Assembly (NCBI GenBank): GCA_034440575.1
Contig: JAOTOL010001569.1
Span: 1,266,001 to 1,330,000, forward strand
DNA: 64,000 nt
Source of the DNA: Imbricaverruca yamaguchii
Taxonomy: Eukaryota > Arthropoda > Thecostraca > Neoverrucidae
Direction of reading: 5' to 3'
The notes beneath the pieces are model-generated. The model made no database searches and was not told the origin of the DNA. It worked only from the letters and a program-made list of their open reading frames with translations. The position numbers were made by a program, and so were the translations under genes. Of this stretch, positions 1 through 11,130 are shown in pieces. Position 1 is the first letter of the stretch. Every line of letters starts with the position of its first letter.

Positions 1-1340
1 CACTGACGAACATCCGTGGATGGTTGACCTCTGACAGTGCTAAGCACTGAACGAAGCTGCTGCATTAGTGGTCCGAATTGAGCAAGTGATTTTATGGGTG
101 TGTTTGAGACGTGCATTTCTGCTTTGTAATGAGCTACAAGGCATATGCAGCCACGCTCGTCAGATGCAAACTTCACCAGCTTGTGACTAGTGTCTATTCG
201 CCAGAGCGAGCTCACCGAGGGCAGTGAATTTAAGTCAGCAGAAGTGTCAGAGACCTCATGTTCATGGCCTTCGGAGACTCCTTGAGCTCCAAAACGTTTA
301 AATTCCTTCACGATGCTTTCACAATTTTGGTGGCAACGCTCTGAGCTCGCAAAACTAAAATAAAGTCCGCCACATCCGTGGTAATATCAGTAGTCATCGT
401 AGTGGACGTTGGAAGTCAGAGAATGAAGTGGGCTAAAGAGTTTCCGTGCTAGAATTTCCTACCAGCTGTCTTTCCGTCTCGGAGTAAGACAAGACTTGGT
501 CTCCGACACTTCATATGACCATATAATTGTCTAAGCCTTACGGACTAAAACCTATGCTATGGTCATCATAATATTTTTCAGATGTAATCCCGCCGAAAGA
601 CCGAGCGAGTGACTTGTCAGTGACAAACTTACACGTATGACTCACAATGAAGAATGCTGATATGCATGCCCACAATAAACATGAGGATGGCGATGTTCAG
701 CCATGGATAATTTACATGGATTTGAGTACCACATAATTTTTTATCTGGATTTCACTACGCACCGGGTTTACTATTGCCCAAGAACACATTCTTTTTCTGA
801 CGCTTATGATCATGTGTGGGATACAAAAATAACATTAAAATGTGGCATATCCTTGCCTAAAAATAAACGAGAAGCATATCCTAACTGACAACCATATCCT
901 AACTATTCGCCGTTCACAATGCATCCTATGTTTTCAAGATGCATTCAAACAAGGCATAATTGTGGGATAGATTAGATAGAAAATAAAAATGTTTATGCAT
1001 AAACATAATTAATTAGATGGCTTAATGGAAAGGGGATGAGAAAACATGTTGTCAACAACAACCATGTATCTTGGTAACCAAGCCATCTAGTGGAAATCCA
1101 AGCAATCCGTTTGAATGCCTAGGTTTTCTTGGTCTGGGCATTGGTGACCACAAAACAATATAATTCAGCTTGAAATGCAAATGGAAAGAAAATGTTCACC
1201 ATCTGAGAATGGTACTAGATTGCAACCGGTAACGTTGTTCAAATAGTACAAAAAGTTGGGAATGGAAATATTAACAGGCAAATTGAAGGCAAAATGGCAG
1301 GTCAAGCATGGGAGCACCCCTTAAAAATGATTTAAGATAG
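1..1340. other. Intergenic stretch, nothing recognised
   Basis: No coding region, repeat array or transposon domain could be identified on either strand. The only open frame of note, 61 codons at 703-888, has no recognisable domain and ordinary AT-rich composition. Confidence 0.5.
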
Positions 1341-2190
1341 CTTAACCCGTCCCGTTTCGGAGGGTCTTCAACCGCCCCCCCCCCTCCCCCCCCTCAGGTT
1401 TTTCGCGGATAGTGGACGAACCGCGCGCGGCAGCGCGCCCAAATTTGGCATACCTTTTTCTACATCGATTTGGCATGCTGTTTCAAAATTTTGAAGTCAG
1501 GTCGTCTAGGGTCAACGAGTTAGTCAAGGTCAAGTAAGGTACCTCCAAAAAAGTGCAACCAGTCGTCACGCTTTAACGGATACAGATATTTCAATTAAAC
1601 TTTTAGCGTTTGCGTATCTTTAGGGATGCAACAAAACGTATGAGTGGAATTTTTCTCTTTTTTTCGTTTTTGACTAAATATAAATTTTGCATATTTGCCA
1701 ATTGCAGTTCAAATAGAAGATTCTGGCCAAAGTAAGCATTTTTTATTAGGGCAAGTTGACATCCAACAACGTGTCTCGGTCTGCTCTGCCCATTGAAAAA
1801 TGAAAATTAAAGATAACTTGAAAACTCGAATTATTGAAACTTCCAAGATTTTCTGGGGGCGGGCCAAAAGTTTGTATGGCACTGTTTGATTTCGCTATCC
1901 TTTTCTCATTCCAAATAATTTTTTTCATATATCCCACAAAATGAAGTCCCCAGAGCCAAAAACATAATGTATGTCGTGAAAAGCCTCGAAAATCTAGCCC
2001 CCTTGTGACATCACTTTTGGTGGTAAGCTGTTTTGGGGGGTGGATCCGGATCCTACTCGTCGAGCGCTTTCCGATAACACCACTTTCGTTTTCGTGCGAC
2101 ACTTAGTTTGGACTTTATAGTGGGTTACTATCCCCCCCCCGAGACGGGGTGTGAGGATCTGACTGGAGAGACGGCGCGGGTTAACCTTGC
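1341..2190. mobile_element. Dispersed repeat with inverted ends (non-autonomous DNA transposon-like), copy 1
   Basis: The left end carries CCCGTTTCGG followed by a C-rich run. The right end carries the near reverse complement CCGAGACGGG next to another C run, so the block has TIR-like ends. The interior matches a block at 57,615-58,390 over several hundred bases, including phrases such as GGGTCAACGAGTTAGTC and CCAGTCGTCACGCTTTAACG. It contains no coding capacity for a transposase. This fits a MITE-like or other non-autonomous element. The family is not identified and no target-site duplication could be assigned. Confidence 0.55.
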
Positions 2191-2454
2191 CTAAAAGTCT
2201 ATACTAGACGAACATTTTACAAACTTGTGCTTTTGATGCAAGTTTTGGAATTCTGGGAATGCTTTCCAATGCAGTGCTTATAACCTGTTATTTTTCATTT
2301 GGAAGCTAAATAACACAGAAAAGGGGACTGGAGTTAGGTAATATGGCATAAAACAATGTAAAAATGGAGAAAAATAAATGTAGCAAAACATGCGCTGTCT
2401 CGATAGGAGTCTTATTGCGCCCCCAAAGAAACTTCTCACATTGTTAGAATAAAA

Positions 2455-2690
2455 CAGCGCGAGGCAGCGCGCTGAAATTTGGCATAGCTTTTTCGACATC
2501 AATTTGACGTGTAGTGTCAATTTTTTGTTGTTGTCAGGACACCCACAGTCACTGAGGTATTCTAGATAAATTGTGGTCACCACCAAAAAAAGATCAACCA
2601 GTCGTCACGCTTTGATGGACACAGATGTTTCAATTAAACTTTCACTGTTTACTTATCTTTAGAGACGCACCTTTCTGATGCACCCTTCTG
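2455..2690. mobile_element. Partial third copy of the dispersed TIR repeat
   Basis: This segment shares AAATTTGGCATAGC, a CATCAATTTGAC block, CCAGTCGTCACGCTTT and a following ACAGAT-TTTCAATTAAAC block with the copies at 1,341 and 57,615. It lacks the C-rich ends and is more diverged, so it is an internal or decayed fragment. Confidence 0.45.
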
Positions 2691-3536
2691 TAGAAGAGAT
2701 AGGCGATCAAAGTACATATTCAGTTAACAATCCTGAATGATGGGGCTGCTAGGATTGTAATCTGATTGCCCACTTTGATGTTTGATTTGCTCTTCAGAAA
2801 GGTGCCACACCGAAACGTTGGACGCCTATAAAATAACACCGATGTGACATATAGCACTACATATAACTGACATCCTACACGTATCCAAATTGTCTCACTG
2901 ATCAACAGTATTACAATAACATAATGGATATATGGGCAATCACTGAAGCACCGTACGATTTTTGCCATATGGAAGCCAACACCGTCAAAAATATCCACCA
3001 TTGTTCTAAACGCCTGAGTGTAGTGAGAGTGGACAATGGCTATGAAGTGTTTTTGCTGAAAGGGAAGGAGACGATGCAAAAAGGCGTGCCGTTCCGAAAA
3101 CTGCGATGCTGTTTAATAAAGAACATTTTTGAAATCACAAACTCTAGCATTCTGACGAAAGTGTTTATTAATAATTCAGTGGCATCACATATTTTTAGCT
3201 AAGTTCATTCCAAATAGAAGCTCAGGCAGTACTTGCCAGCCAACAAAATGTGTCACCTTACGATTGCTTTCATAACTGTACAATCGTGCCACATTCATGT
3301 AATCATGTAATGTGCCACGTAACAATTTACTACTTAATTATTCATAATGATATTAAAATATCTTGGTGACTCCATCGAATCGATCCGAGCACTGGACAAT
3401 TCATAACAGGTCCAGCAAGCAAATTATCCGAAGGACCTTTCTACTCTGAAGGGTGCCATCACCAGTACCGGTAGAGCGGGTTTGCCGCCGGCCCGCGACA
3501 AGGATCTGGGGCAGATGACTGCCACCTCTTGCCAAA
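2691..3536. other. AT-rich spacer, nothing firm
   Basis: Short open frames occur on both strands, but none shows a known domain. The motif ACACCGAAACGTTGG at about 2,810 recurs in similar form near 6,900, on the other side of the Penelope-like fragments, and may be a flank of that element. Confidence 0.3.
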
Positions 3537-4876
3537 CTATGCGGGTCTCCCGAAGGCGTAAACAACAGCCGGCCTGACCAGCAAGTTTGTCGACCTCACC
3601 TCCCGCTGATGACCCCGCGGCTGCTCCTCGGCCCCGCTAATGTAATGGTGGCTAATAGTGATGGGTAATAGTGGTGGGTAATAGTGGTGGGGCTCACACA
3701 CCACCAGGAAGCGAAATGGCGCCGTCCACACTGAAACGCTTCAACACCCGTTTTGAAGAAAAAGCGTTTGGCAAAGGTGTGGTTCGTTTCACACGTTGAC
3801 GAAAATATCATCGACATAACGACAATAGATGTAAAGCTCCAGGTTTCGGTTGTTGGCTAACGCCGTTTTCCAGGTGGCCCATATACATATGAGCAAATAG
3901 GCATCCCGAAGTGGAGTCCATGCCACTCCTTCGACTTGCCGGTACAGCCTACCATCAGGTCCACCAATGGTGCTCCGGTGGTGCTTGCCGGTGCAGCCTA
4001 CCATCAGGTCCACCAATGGTGCTCCGGTGGTGCACATGTGGAGAAGTTCTCCCAGGATTGGTTTTGCGATTTCAGAGGAGGAAGCGTGCGATGTTGGCAC
4101 ACGCAGTCCAGTCTCAGTTGAATTGTTTGTTTGACACAGGTACTAACGTGAATACATTTTCCATGTTAAGTAAGGCCAGGATCAAGGAACTTGTTGGTTT
4201 TGGTAATATCAAGGAACTTGTTGGTCGACTTTAGATTGCACTTTTCTGGCGTGTAAAACGTTATGTGTTTATTTAAGGCTTTGCTGGCTGGTATGTTGGC
4301 GTCGGTATTTTTGATATTATTGGGCGGAGTGGTTGTGCAGGCCTGTACGTTTTTACGGTACCGTAGGTATATTCTAGGGCAAATTGGCCGGTGATCTTCA
4401 GATTGATATCACCTATGGTGGCGTTGATGGTCTTTGTCAATTTGTTAGTCTTTGTTTTTAGTGCCTGAGTACGATGTCTGTTTATGCACACAAACTTGGT
4501 TTTGTCTGAGAGGATAGTACTCATTTTATCCAGACATTTTTTCCTTTTCTAAGATGACGAAGTTTGACGACTTGTCGTCTCATCTGTTCATGCTATTTTC
4601 ACTTTCCCAAAGGTTTTTGGCAGCTAGCCGGAGACCTTTACTAATCAATGGCTTATGGTTATGTTTTCCTCTGGAATTTGTGTTTTCGGCAAGAAACTGG
4701 CTTTTCAAGGTGGGGTTTACTGTGACTTTGTTGTTGGCTTCCAGTGTCATGATGTCATGATATAAAAGCTCCAGTTCAATCTTTTTGCCGGTGATATCAT
4801 ATTTCGGTTGAAGATGGCACCTGAGCCCAAGATGTATGAGTTCTTCCTCGTCGTTAGTGAGCTCAGGGGGTGACAA
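3537..4876 (-). pseudogene. Penelope-like element reverse transcriptase, broken
   Basis: Read on the minus strand, the segment begins near 4,876 with a Penelope-type N-terminal block (LTNDEEELIHLGLRC, then LEANNKVTV). It continues through a short lysine-rich part (4,524-4,273) to a reverse transcriptase core ending near 3,790 with the catalytic YVDDIFV motif. The frame changes several times and parts between the blocks are missing, so no protein can be made. A 49-bp tandem duplication (3,935-4,032) lies inside the RT part. Penelope-like elements encode an RT fused to a GIY-YIG endonuclease. The endonuclease is absent downstream on this strand, and one lies in opposite orientation at 6,099-6,683. 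Confidence 0.75.
3935..4032. repeat. 49-bp tandem duplication in the Penelope-like relic
   Basis: Two adjacent copies start with CTTGCCGGTACAGCC and CTTGCCGGTGCAGCC at 3,935 and 3,984. They differ at very few bases, so the duplication is younger than the decay of the surrounding reverse transcriptase. Confidence 0.85.
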
Positions 4877-5082
4877 GTTTATGTACGTTCTTTGTGATTC
4901 AGGTAGAATGACAGACAGACTTTATTGAGGCCATCCACAATTGACTTGTGGCTATTACGACATCGCGTCAAATAGATAAAACAACACAGCACAAAAGGTA
5001 AAAGGAGGGTCAAAATCACAGAATACAAGTTAAATTTTTTTTAAATATCTATATATAAAATAACAGCACGTCGAGCAGTCTA

Positions 5083-6090
5083 TCAGTCCGGCACAGGCGT
5101 CACGTCAAGTAGATACTCCCGTAGGTGGCGACCAAAGATCGACATGGGAAGTCGCGTCAGCTCAGGTGGCAGTGAGTTGTACATGTGTGGCGCTCTGGAA
5201 CTAAAGCGTCTCTTCCCCATCTCGGTGCGGCACCGGGGGACATACAAGTTGTGGTCTTGACGGGTGGTCCGGTCACGAATCTCCGCCATGGTGGTGAGAT
5301 CGTGAGCCAGTGACTCGTGAGCCAGTGACAGGGTGTGATAACTCGCCAGGTTCTCCGCGCTGAGCCAGCCCAGCCTCCTCAGCAGATCCGAAACGTGGTC
5401 AAACTTTTTGCGGCCGAAAATTACCTTTGCCGAGTAGATTATAATTTTTTGAATGCTAGATAGGTTCTTTTTGCCTCCGTTACCATACACAGAAATGCAG
5501 TAGCGGATCTGCGAGAAGATCAGAGCATTGACCAGCGCTGAGATGACGGCAGGTGGAAGGTGCCCCCTCAGATGCGACAGACCACCCAGAACTCCAAAAC
5601 AACGCCGAGTCAATTCTGAGACGTGCGAGTCCCAGCTGAGAGAGCGATCGAAAATAAGACCGATATTTTTGCATTCCGAAATGGTGGGTAGATAGTGATC
5701 GCGAAATTTCACTGTGGAATCTGGTAAGGCACGCAGATTTTGTGGGCTGCCCAACATCATCAGCTGTGTCTTAGCTACGTTAATTTTCAGTCCATTTTCT
5801 CGAAACCAGACATCGAGGGAGGCCAGAACTGTTTCCATATGAGTTAAAACATTTTGAATTTTAAATTTCTTACCACTAACCAAAATTTGGGTGTCGTCGG
5901 CGTATTGAACAACTACTGCACCTTCGGCGAACAGGCTGAGGTCGTTGGCGAAGACGCAGTAGAGGAGAGGTCCGAGAGATGATCCTTGAAAAACGCCGAT
6001 GGTGTTGGGTAACGGGGCAGATTTGTGGACGACACCCAGACTGTCAGTAAGGCTGACACTCTGGGTGAATGATGCTACCTCCGTAAATAA
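5083..6090 (-). pseudogene. Non-LTR retrotransposon reverse transcriptase, C-terminal half
   Basis: On the minus strand the translation runs from GVFQGSSLGPLLYCVF (RT motif with a QG turn), through QYADDTQIL (catalytic ADD) near 5,890, into a 266-codon open frame. That frame carries the thumb and C-terminal region, including SLSWDSHVSELTRR and a terminal block typical of LINE ORF2 ends (RRFSSRAPHMYNSLPPEL). The upstream endonuclease and the N-terminal RT are missing, as in a 5'-truncated LINE. The 3' end lies just below 5,083 in AT-rich sequence. It belongs to the Jockey/CR1/RTE-like group without an RNase H domain; the exact clade is uncertain. It interrupts the two Penelope-like fragments. 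Confidence 0.8.
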
Positions 6091-6098
6091 TTGACAAC

Positions 6099-6683
6099 GT
6101 GATCAGCACCTATGTCAACAGGGCGAACCAGCCACCTATCAGAAATCAAACATGCAATATGAAGCTGTTTTACCTCAACCAAACGTCGACAGCAAGCAAA
6201 GTCGACGAACGCATCATCCAGCACATCGTAAACCAAAATGTCAAACGAACCAACAAGTCTGACAAACTACAGCTCTTCATATATTACAAGAGCAAGAACA
6301 TCGGTACCGTGGAAATGAAAAACAACCCAACCAACAGCAACAACCAGCTTCAACATACCGATGTAATCTACAAAGCATCATGCCCTCACGAAGACTGTAG
6401 ACTTCGCCGCGTAGATTACATCGGCATGACGACATCTGCCCTATCTCGCCGTCTCACGATGCACCTACAGGAGGGAGCACCATCGCAGCACGTGCTCCAA
6501 GAACACCAACAGCGAATAACAAGAACAAATCTGACAAGCAACATCGTAATATTTAGAGCAACATCGGACAGACGACGTCTTAGAGTTCTCGAGGCAATTT
6601 TAATCCGGGAACAAGAACCTGTTCTGAACGTGCATACACTATCACGTATAACGCTTGAATTGTTCAATAATTGTATCCGGTGA
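6099..6683 (+). pseudogene. Penelope-like element GIY-YIG endonuclease end
   Basis: A 194-codon open frame. Residues about 85-125 carry a spacer rich in Cys and His (YKASCPHEDCRLRRVDYIG) leading into the GIY-YIG-type signature DYIGMTTSALSRRLTMH, followed by a conserved Glu and Arg region near the end (LEAILIREQEPVLN). This is the hallmark C-terminal endonuclease of Penelope-like retroelements, which cuts the target for reverse transcription. The RT that should precede it on the same strand is absent: the nearest upstream sequence is an unrelated LINE on the opposite strand. The frame is intact but has no plausible start of its own, so it is a fragment. Confidence 0.8.
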
Positions 6684-6689
6684 ACAGTT

Positions 6690-7290
6690 GTACAGTGTGT
6701 GCTTTGTGCGTGTTGTATGTTTTTAAAATGTAAACCTATATTAGCATTTCTTCCAGAAGCGCTTGTGATAACAATAAGTGTGATCTATAACTCTAATATG
6801 ATTCACTTCTGACCATTTTTATTCTGCTTGTTGCAAATTGATGTCAACTATGATAGCTAGATGAATGCCGAAAAAATATTTTCAAAATGGTGCAAGTACA
6901 CCGAAACGTTAAAAATAAATGAATGATATCGGACGAATACTTTACGACCGAAATGAGGAGCAGAGACGAACAATCCGGGACTTGGAAGGATGTATGAAGA
7001 AGCTGATCAAAGCAGGATACGCTGTGATCTTTAGCAAAACATGCCAACGTGAAAATTGCAATCGTCGATGCCCGCAACCGTTACCAGACGTCACTTTCGG
7101 CAATCTCAAACGGCATACGGGGATGAAACAGTGTCCTGTCACCGTCCGGAGATTGAATCCGACTCAACAGCTCCGTTTTCCGGCTCAGTTTGTTATCAAA
7201 GCTGGTTTTACTGTGTACGTGTCTACCTAATAAGCATCCTGGCGTTATCGAAGCTGAACTTGTGTATGTTTGCGTAAGTGGTGTGTCGTC
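6690..7290. other. Spacer downstream of the Penelope-like fragment
   Basis: No gene was identified. A 103-codon frame at 6,919-7,230 includes a CQRENCNRRC cysteine cluster but matches no family I recognise. About 65 bases from 7,130 (TGTCCTGTCACCGTCC onward) recur in diverged form at about 33,690, so part of this spacer is a dispersed repeat. Confidence 0.35.
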
Positions 7291-7296
7291 TCTGAG

Positions 7297-7356
7297 AGTC
7301 AGGACAAGTATCGGAAACATGGCCTTGTCACCATGTTTCCGATACTTGTCCTGACT
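7297..7356. repeat. Perfect 26-bp inverted repeat with 8-base loop
   Basis: The left arm at 7,297-7,322 (beginning AGTCAGGACAAGTATC) is the exact reverse complement of the right arm at 7,331-7,356. The loop is CCTTGTCA. A transcript would fold into an uninterrupted 26-bp stem. Confidence 0.95.
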
Positions 7357-7828
7357 ATGCATGTCCTGGAGCACGACGAGGTAATTAATAGTTTTCTCGC
7401 AAGATTGTTTGAGCTCTGCGCGGCTCTGCGTACAATGACCATAATCAATCTATCACCACACAGCGAACAGAAGTGGAGGATGTACATTTTGATTTATTAC
7501 AATTTTTTTCAAGATTTCCGTATTTCAAGATGCCACCAAAAGGGGTGGCTTGGCAAAAGTGAAGAAAGGAAGGATGAGAAGAGTGTAGAGGCGTATGGCA
7601 GACAGAGAAAAGACTTTAAAGATAGGGTAAAAGATGAAAACACCTTGAAGACAGCGATGAAAACAACAACAGAAAGAGGAAGGATTCAGAATTGGGAGAC
7701 TTTGCCCACAGTATCAACTGACTCCGCAAGTATTTGTTCAACAGTGCATAATTTTCAGTAATACCGTATTCGTGCGCATAAGAGAAACATGTGGCGCATG
7801 TGCTTAGAAATGAAGAAAGGTGCTTTTT

Positions 7829-8893
7829 TTAATGTAAAAACATATTTATTATAAGCACGTGTGCCAGTGTTCGAATAAGATGCACACCAATAAAGTGACA
7901 ACTGTCAGTGAGAGTAGGCATTTCTTGCATGATGGCTTGATCTCTCCACGCACCTAGTATTATCTGTCCGTCGTGTTTTTCCTGATCTAGGTCTGCATTC
8001 TGAAGGTTGGAATATCTGAGTCGCATAATTTGGCGTAGGATGACGCAGGTCTTGGTAATCAAAATAGCGTTCTCAGGTTTGGTCTGCGACGGCATCAGCA
8101 GGCAGCAGGCATGGCAATCATCCAGAAGGCGTTCTCCACTACCCTCTCGCTACGGGATGTTCGGTAATTGAAGATTCTTTCTTCATGATCGAGGTATTGT
8201 TGGAAATAGGGCTTGACGAGGTATTTGCGTACAGAGAAAGCGTCATCCCCAGAGCAAAGTAGGCGTATCCTGGTCGTCATCGGACAGGCGGTCGGGTGGA
8301 GGCAGGCTGAGGGTTCCCTCACGAAGGTCGGGTTCCAGAGTTGACTCACTGAACACACCGGCATCAAATATGGATCCCCTTGGGCCAGCGTTCACCCGCA
8401 GGAACCTGTAGTCCGCTTCGACGAGCACCAAGAAAACAATGGAGAGGAACCGATTGTAGTTATAGTATGCGGTGCCGGACCTTCTTGGTTTCTTTATAGG
8501 AACGTGTTTGCCGTATATTGCTACGCAGCAATGGTGGTAGTTTCATCTTCTGGAGAAGCCACCTGCCACTCCTCGTCAGGCGTCAGGGGTGGAAGGAAGC
8601 ACCAGGACCTTATCTTTTTGCTCGGCTGCAATTGCACTGCACACCTGCTGCACCAGGATGGAGATAGTGGTATGGGCAATACGAAAATTGAACGCCAGGC
8701 TGTAGTACGAATCACCCGTCGCCAAAAAGCGCAACGTGATGGCCAGTACGAGTCCAGGCGCCAGGGCAGGCCTGCTGTCATCGCTCTGCGTACGTCTGTG
8801 AAGTAGCCGGTCCAGCATCTCACGGAACATGACGGGCTCAATGCGCAGGTAGGACTTGAAATGCCCCAGGACTCCCTCATGAGTTTGCTGCAT
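7829..8893 (-). pseudogene. PIF/Harbinger-type DDE transposase relic
   Basis: Minus-strand pieces, in order from 8,893 down, match the Harbinger transposase. First comes a helix-turn-helix-like block with LAITLRFLATGDSYYSLAF and ISILVQQVCSAI. Next is a DDE region (VEADYRFLRVNAGPRGSIFDAGVF) near 8,420. The C-terminal block follows, with GDDAFSVRKYLVKPY, IFNYRTSRSERVVENAF and finally QTKPENAILITKTCVILR near 8,090. The parts lie in different frames, so the gene is broken by several indels. The family mobilises short elements with TWA target duplications together with a Myb-like partner; no partner gene or clear terminal repeats were seen here. Confidence 0.8.
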
Positions 8894-9059
8894 CAGGGGG
8901 TCTTAATGTCCCAGGGTGGAACGCGGCAATAACCAGGGATTCACCAACACCCCTCGTTTGCTTCTCTCCTGAAGGGCCCGCTCTTCTTCTAACACTACCA
9001 TAGCTGCTACAATTTCTTCCTACCGGCGGTTGATCTGCCTCAGTCGTAATCTCAGGTGT

Positions 9060-9600
9060 GCCAGGCGCAGTCTCTATAGTTGAATCAACACCATCTTGAC
9101 GATTTGGCTAGTGTCGCACGAGGAAATGTACCTCTTCAGAACGATGATGGTACGGTAGCCGCCAACTGTACAGTTGTCGTTAGGCCATCGTACGGCAGCC
9201 CTAGTCACTGCACGCCGCCGTACGATATTTAGAACATCGTACGGCCAACTCACGGAATTAGCAAGACCACCGTGAGGTGACAGTAAGGAGGCCTCACGGT
9301 TTTTGCGGCTGCCGCACGATTTTCTTGGCACACCAGACTGGGTAAGAACTGTGAGATGACCTTGAAGTCAACTCACGGCCACCGTACCGTGAACTTACGG
9401 TACTACATGCGGCGGGGTTGCGGCCTACGACATTGCGATTTCCGAAAAAAGCTCAATGGCACATTTACAAAATCGTAATCCCATACGATGAGCGAAAAAC
9501 CTTGAGATTTCCTCACGGCTACCGAATTCTACCATGCAGCCACCATTCAATTTTTTTGAAATTTTTAGGACTTCCAGCCGCCGCCGATACGCCGCAGGCC
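9060..9600. other. Region rich in short TACGGC/CACGGT motifs
   Basis: About ten copies of TCGTACGGC, GTACGGTAGC, CTCACGG and close variants occur in both orientations between 9,110 and 9,540, next to the Harbinger relic. They may be sub-terminal repeats of that element. No gene is visible. Confidence 0.35.
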
Positions 9601-9615
9601 AATTGTGACCAAGGC

Positions 9616-9690
9616 GCGATGACAGCAGGCCTGCCCTGGCGTCTGGAATTTGACTGGCCATCACGACTGGCCATCTTGGCTGTCAGTGTC
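9616..9690 (+). mobile_element. Inverted fragment of the Harbinger transposase
   Basis: The sequence GATGACAGCAGGCCTGCC and the following CTGGCCATCACG block repeat the minus-strand coding sequence found at about 8,735-8,790, here on the plus strand and with a few substitutions. It is a short inverted partial copy of the neighbouring transposase. Confidence 0.65.
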
Positions 9691-9699
9691 TTTACCTAG

Positions 9700-10060
9700 T
9701 GCATGGGGTAGACGAGAAACGTATCGAAATTTCGTCCTTGGCATGAGGATTTATTCTCCAGCCGGCCAAGGAATGTCGAGAACTGTTGATTCTGCTTGCA
9801 CTCTGAAAGTGTATGGGACAGACAAACCCGCGGCAGTGGTCACGAATAGCACGTCATCAGCCAGAGTGTGCCACACACACATAACGTGCACACAATACAT
9901 GTAGATATGCTGAGGTGTTCGCGGTAGCTCAACATAAAGTTTCCACTGGGTCTCTAGTAAGGCGCTAAGGTGAGGCTCACTGCGTCGCCGAGCCAGCGAT
10001 TGCAGGGAAGCCAGCGGTTTGCTGCGCTGGCAAGCCATGATTGTGCAATGGTTGTTATCG
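9700..10060. other. Spacer, nothing recognised
   Basis: Open frames on both strands here overlap the minisatellite that follows and show no known domain. Confidence 0.35.
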
Positions 10061-10068
10061 AAGTCGGA

Positions 10069-10188
10069 CACGAACACTGGGTGTGCAGCATAATCGGCAA
10101 TGAATACTGGGTGTGCAGCATAGTCTGCCACGAACACTGGATGTGCAGCATGGTCGGCCACGAACACTGAGTGTGGAGCATAGCCAGA
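10069..10188. repeat. 30-bp minisatellite, four units
   Basis: Four consecutive 30-base units share CACGAACACTGGGTGT and GCAGCAT. Because 30 is a multiple of three, both strands stay open and encode a ten-residue repeat (for example AAHPVFVADY on the minus strand). I do not take this as evidence of a gene. Confidence 0.85.
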
Positions 10189-10810
10189 TTTGTGCAATTC
10201 AGCTTGCAACTGATCAGCCATTTCTGTTCAATTATTTCGAAACTATTCGCATTCGGGGAAATCAATTATTTCGATATCGCAGCATTCTGATACCGTACGG
10301 CGAGCCACGTCAAAGGACATCTACATATTGCAAATTGAATCCAAAGCCGCAAAACGCGAGGACTCTGAAAATTAAGCTAACTCTTGGCTTTGAGGCTTGA
10401 CCTGACATGACCCGGGTTGAAGTGTTACTTGAGAGTTGCCCATGTGCTATCTCTTGATATCAAGCATCGGTAGCTTTTGGAGAAAACGAAGAAAGGCGGG
10501 GCGACCGAGGAAAGAGTTCGACCTTTGACGTGGAAAATTGGTGTAATTTCTGAACACTTTGTTAGAGAATTCGAGTATTCAGCACGTCGTACTACATCAA
10601 GTACATGCTGATGTGAATCTTGGGCCAGTTGGCCTGGGCAGCAGAGGCGGCTTCAGTTCCACAAGTCTACAATCGGCTTGTTGCAGTCGACAAGTCACCT
10701 GTGCAAAGTTCTAGGAGCTGTGAGCCTTCTAACGGTTCGTTTGTTTGTGTAATCGGCCCGCCGCTGGTATGTACACCAGGGCCGCGGCCATCAATTGAAG
10801 GGTGCGGGAC

Positions 10811-11130
10811 CTCGGGTCATTGAACCACGGCAGATAGTTCCTCCCTCTTCCCTTCGCCCCGTTCGATGTCTCAGCGCTGACTGTTGTGAAGCTGTCCTGG
10901 TATGTATCGTGACGTCACGTCGGATAAGATGGTGACTGACACGGAAGACAACACACAAGGGAGAGTGGGCGAACTCGGGTCAGTGAACGGCGGCAGGTGC
11001 TCCCTCCTCACCACGCTCGGTGTCTCGACGCCGAATGTTGTGAAGCTGTCCTGGTATGATGAAGTCGAGGTTCTTATCGTGAAGTCACATCGGATAAGAT
11101 TCGTGACTAACGCGGAAGACAAACACCTAC
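10811..11130. repeat. Imperfect tandem duplication of about 165-185 bp
   Basis: Two successive blocks share TCGGGTCA-TGAAC, GTTGTGAAGCTGTCCTGG, TCGGATAAGAT and a CGGAAGACAA end in the same order. They differ by substitutions and small indels. No coding function is seen. Confidence 0.7.
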
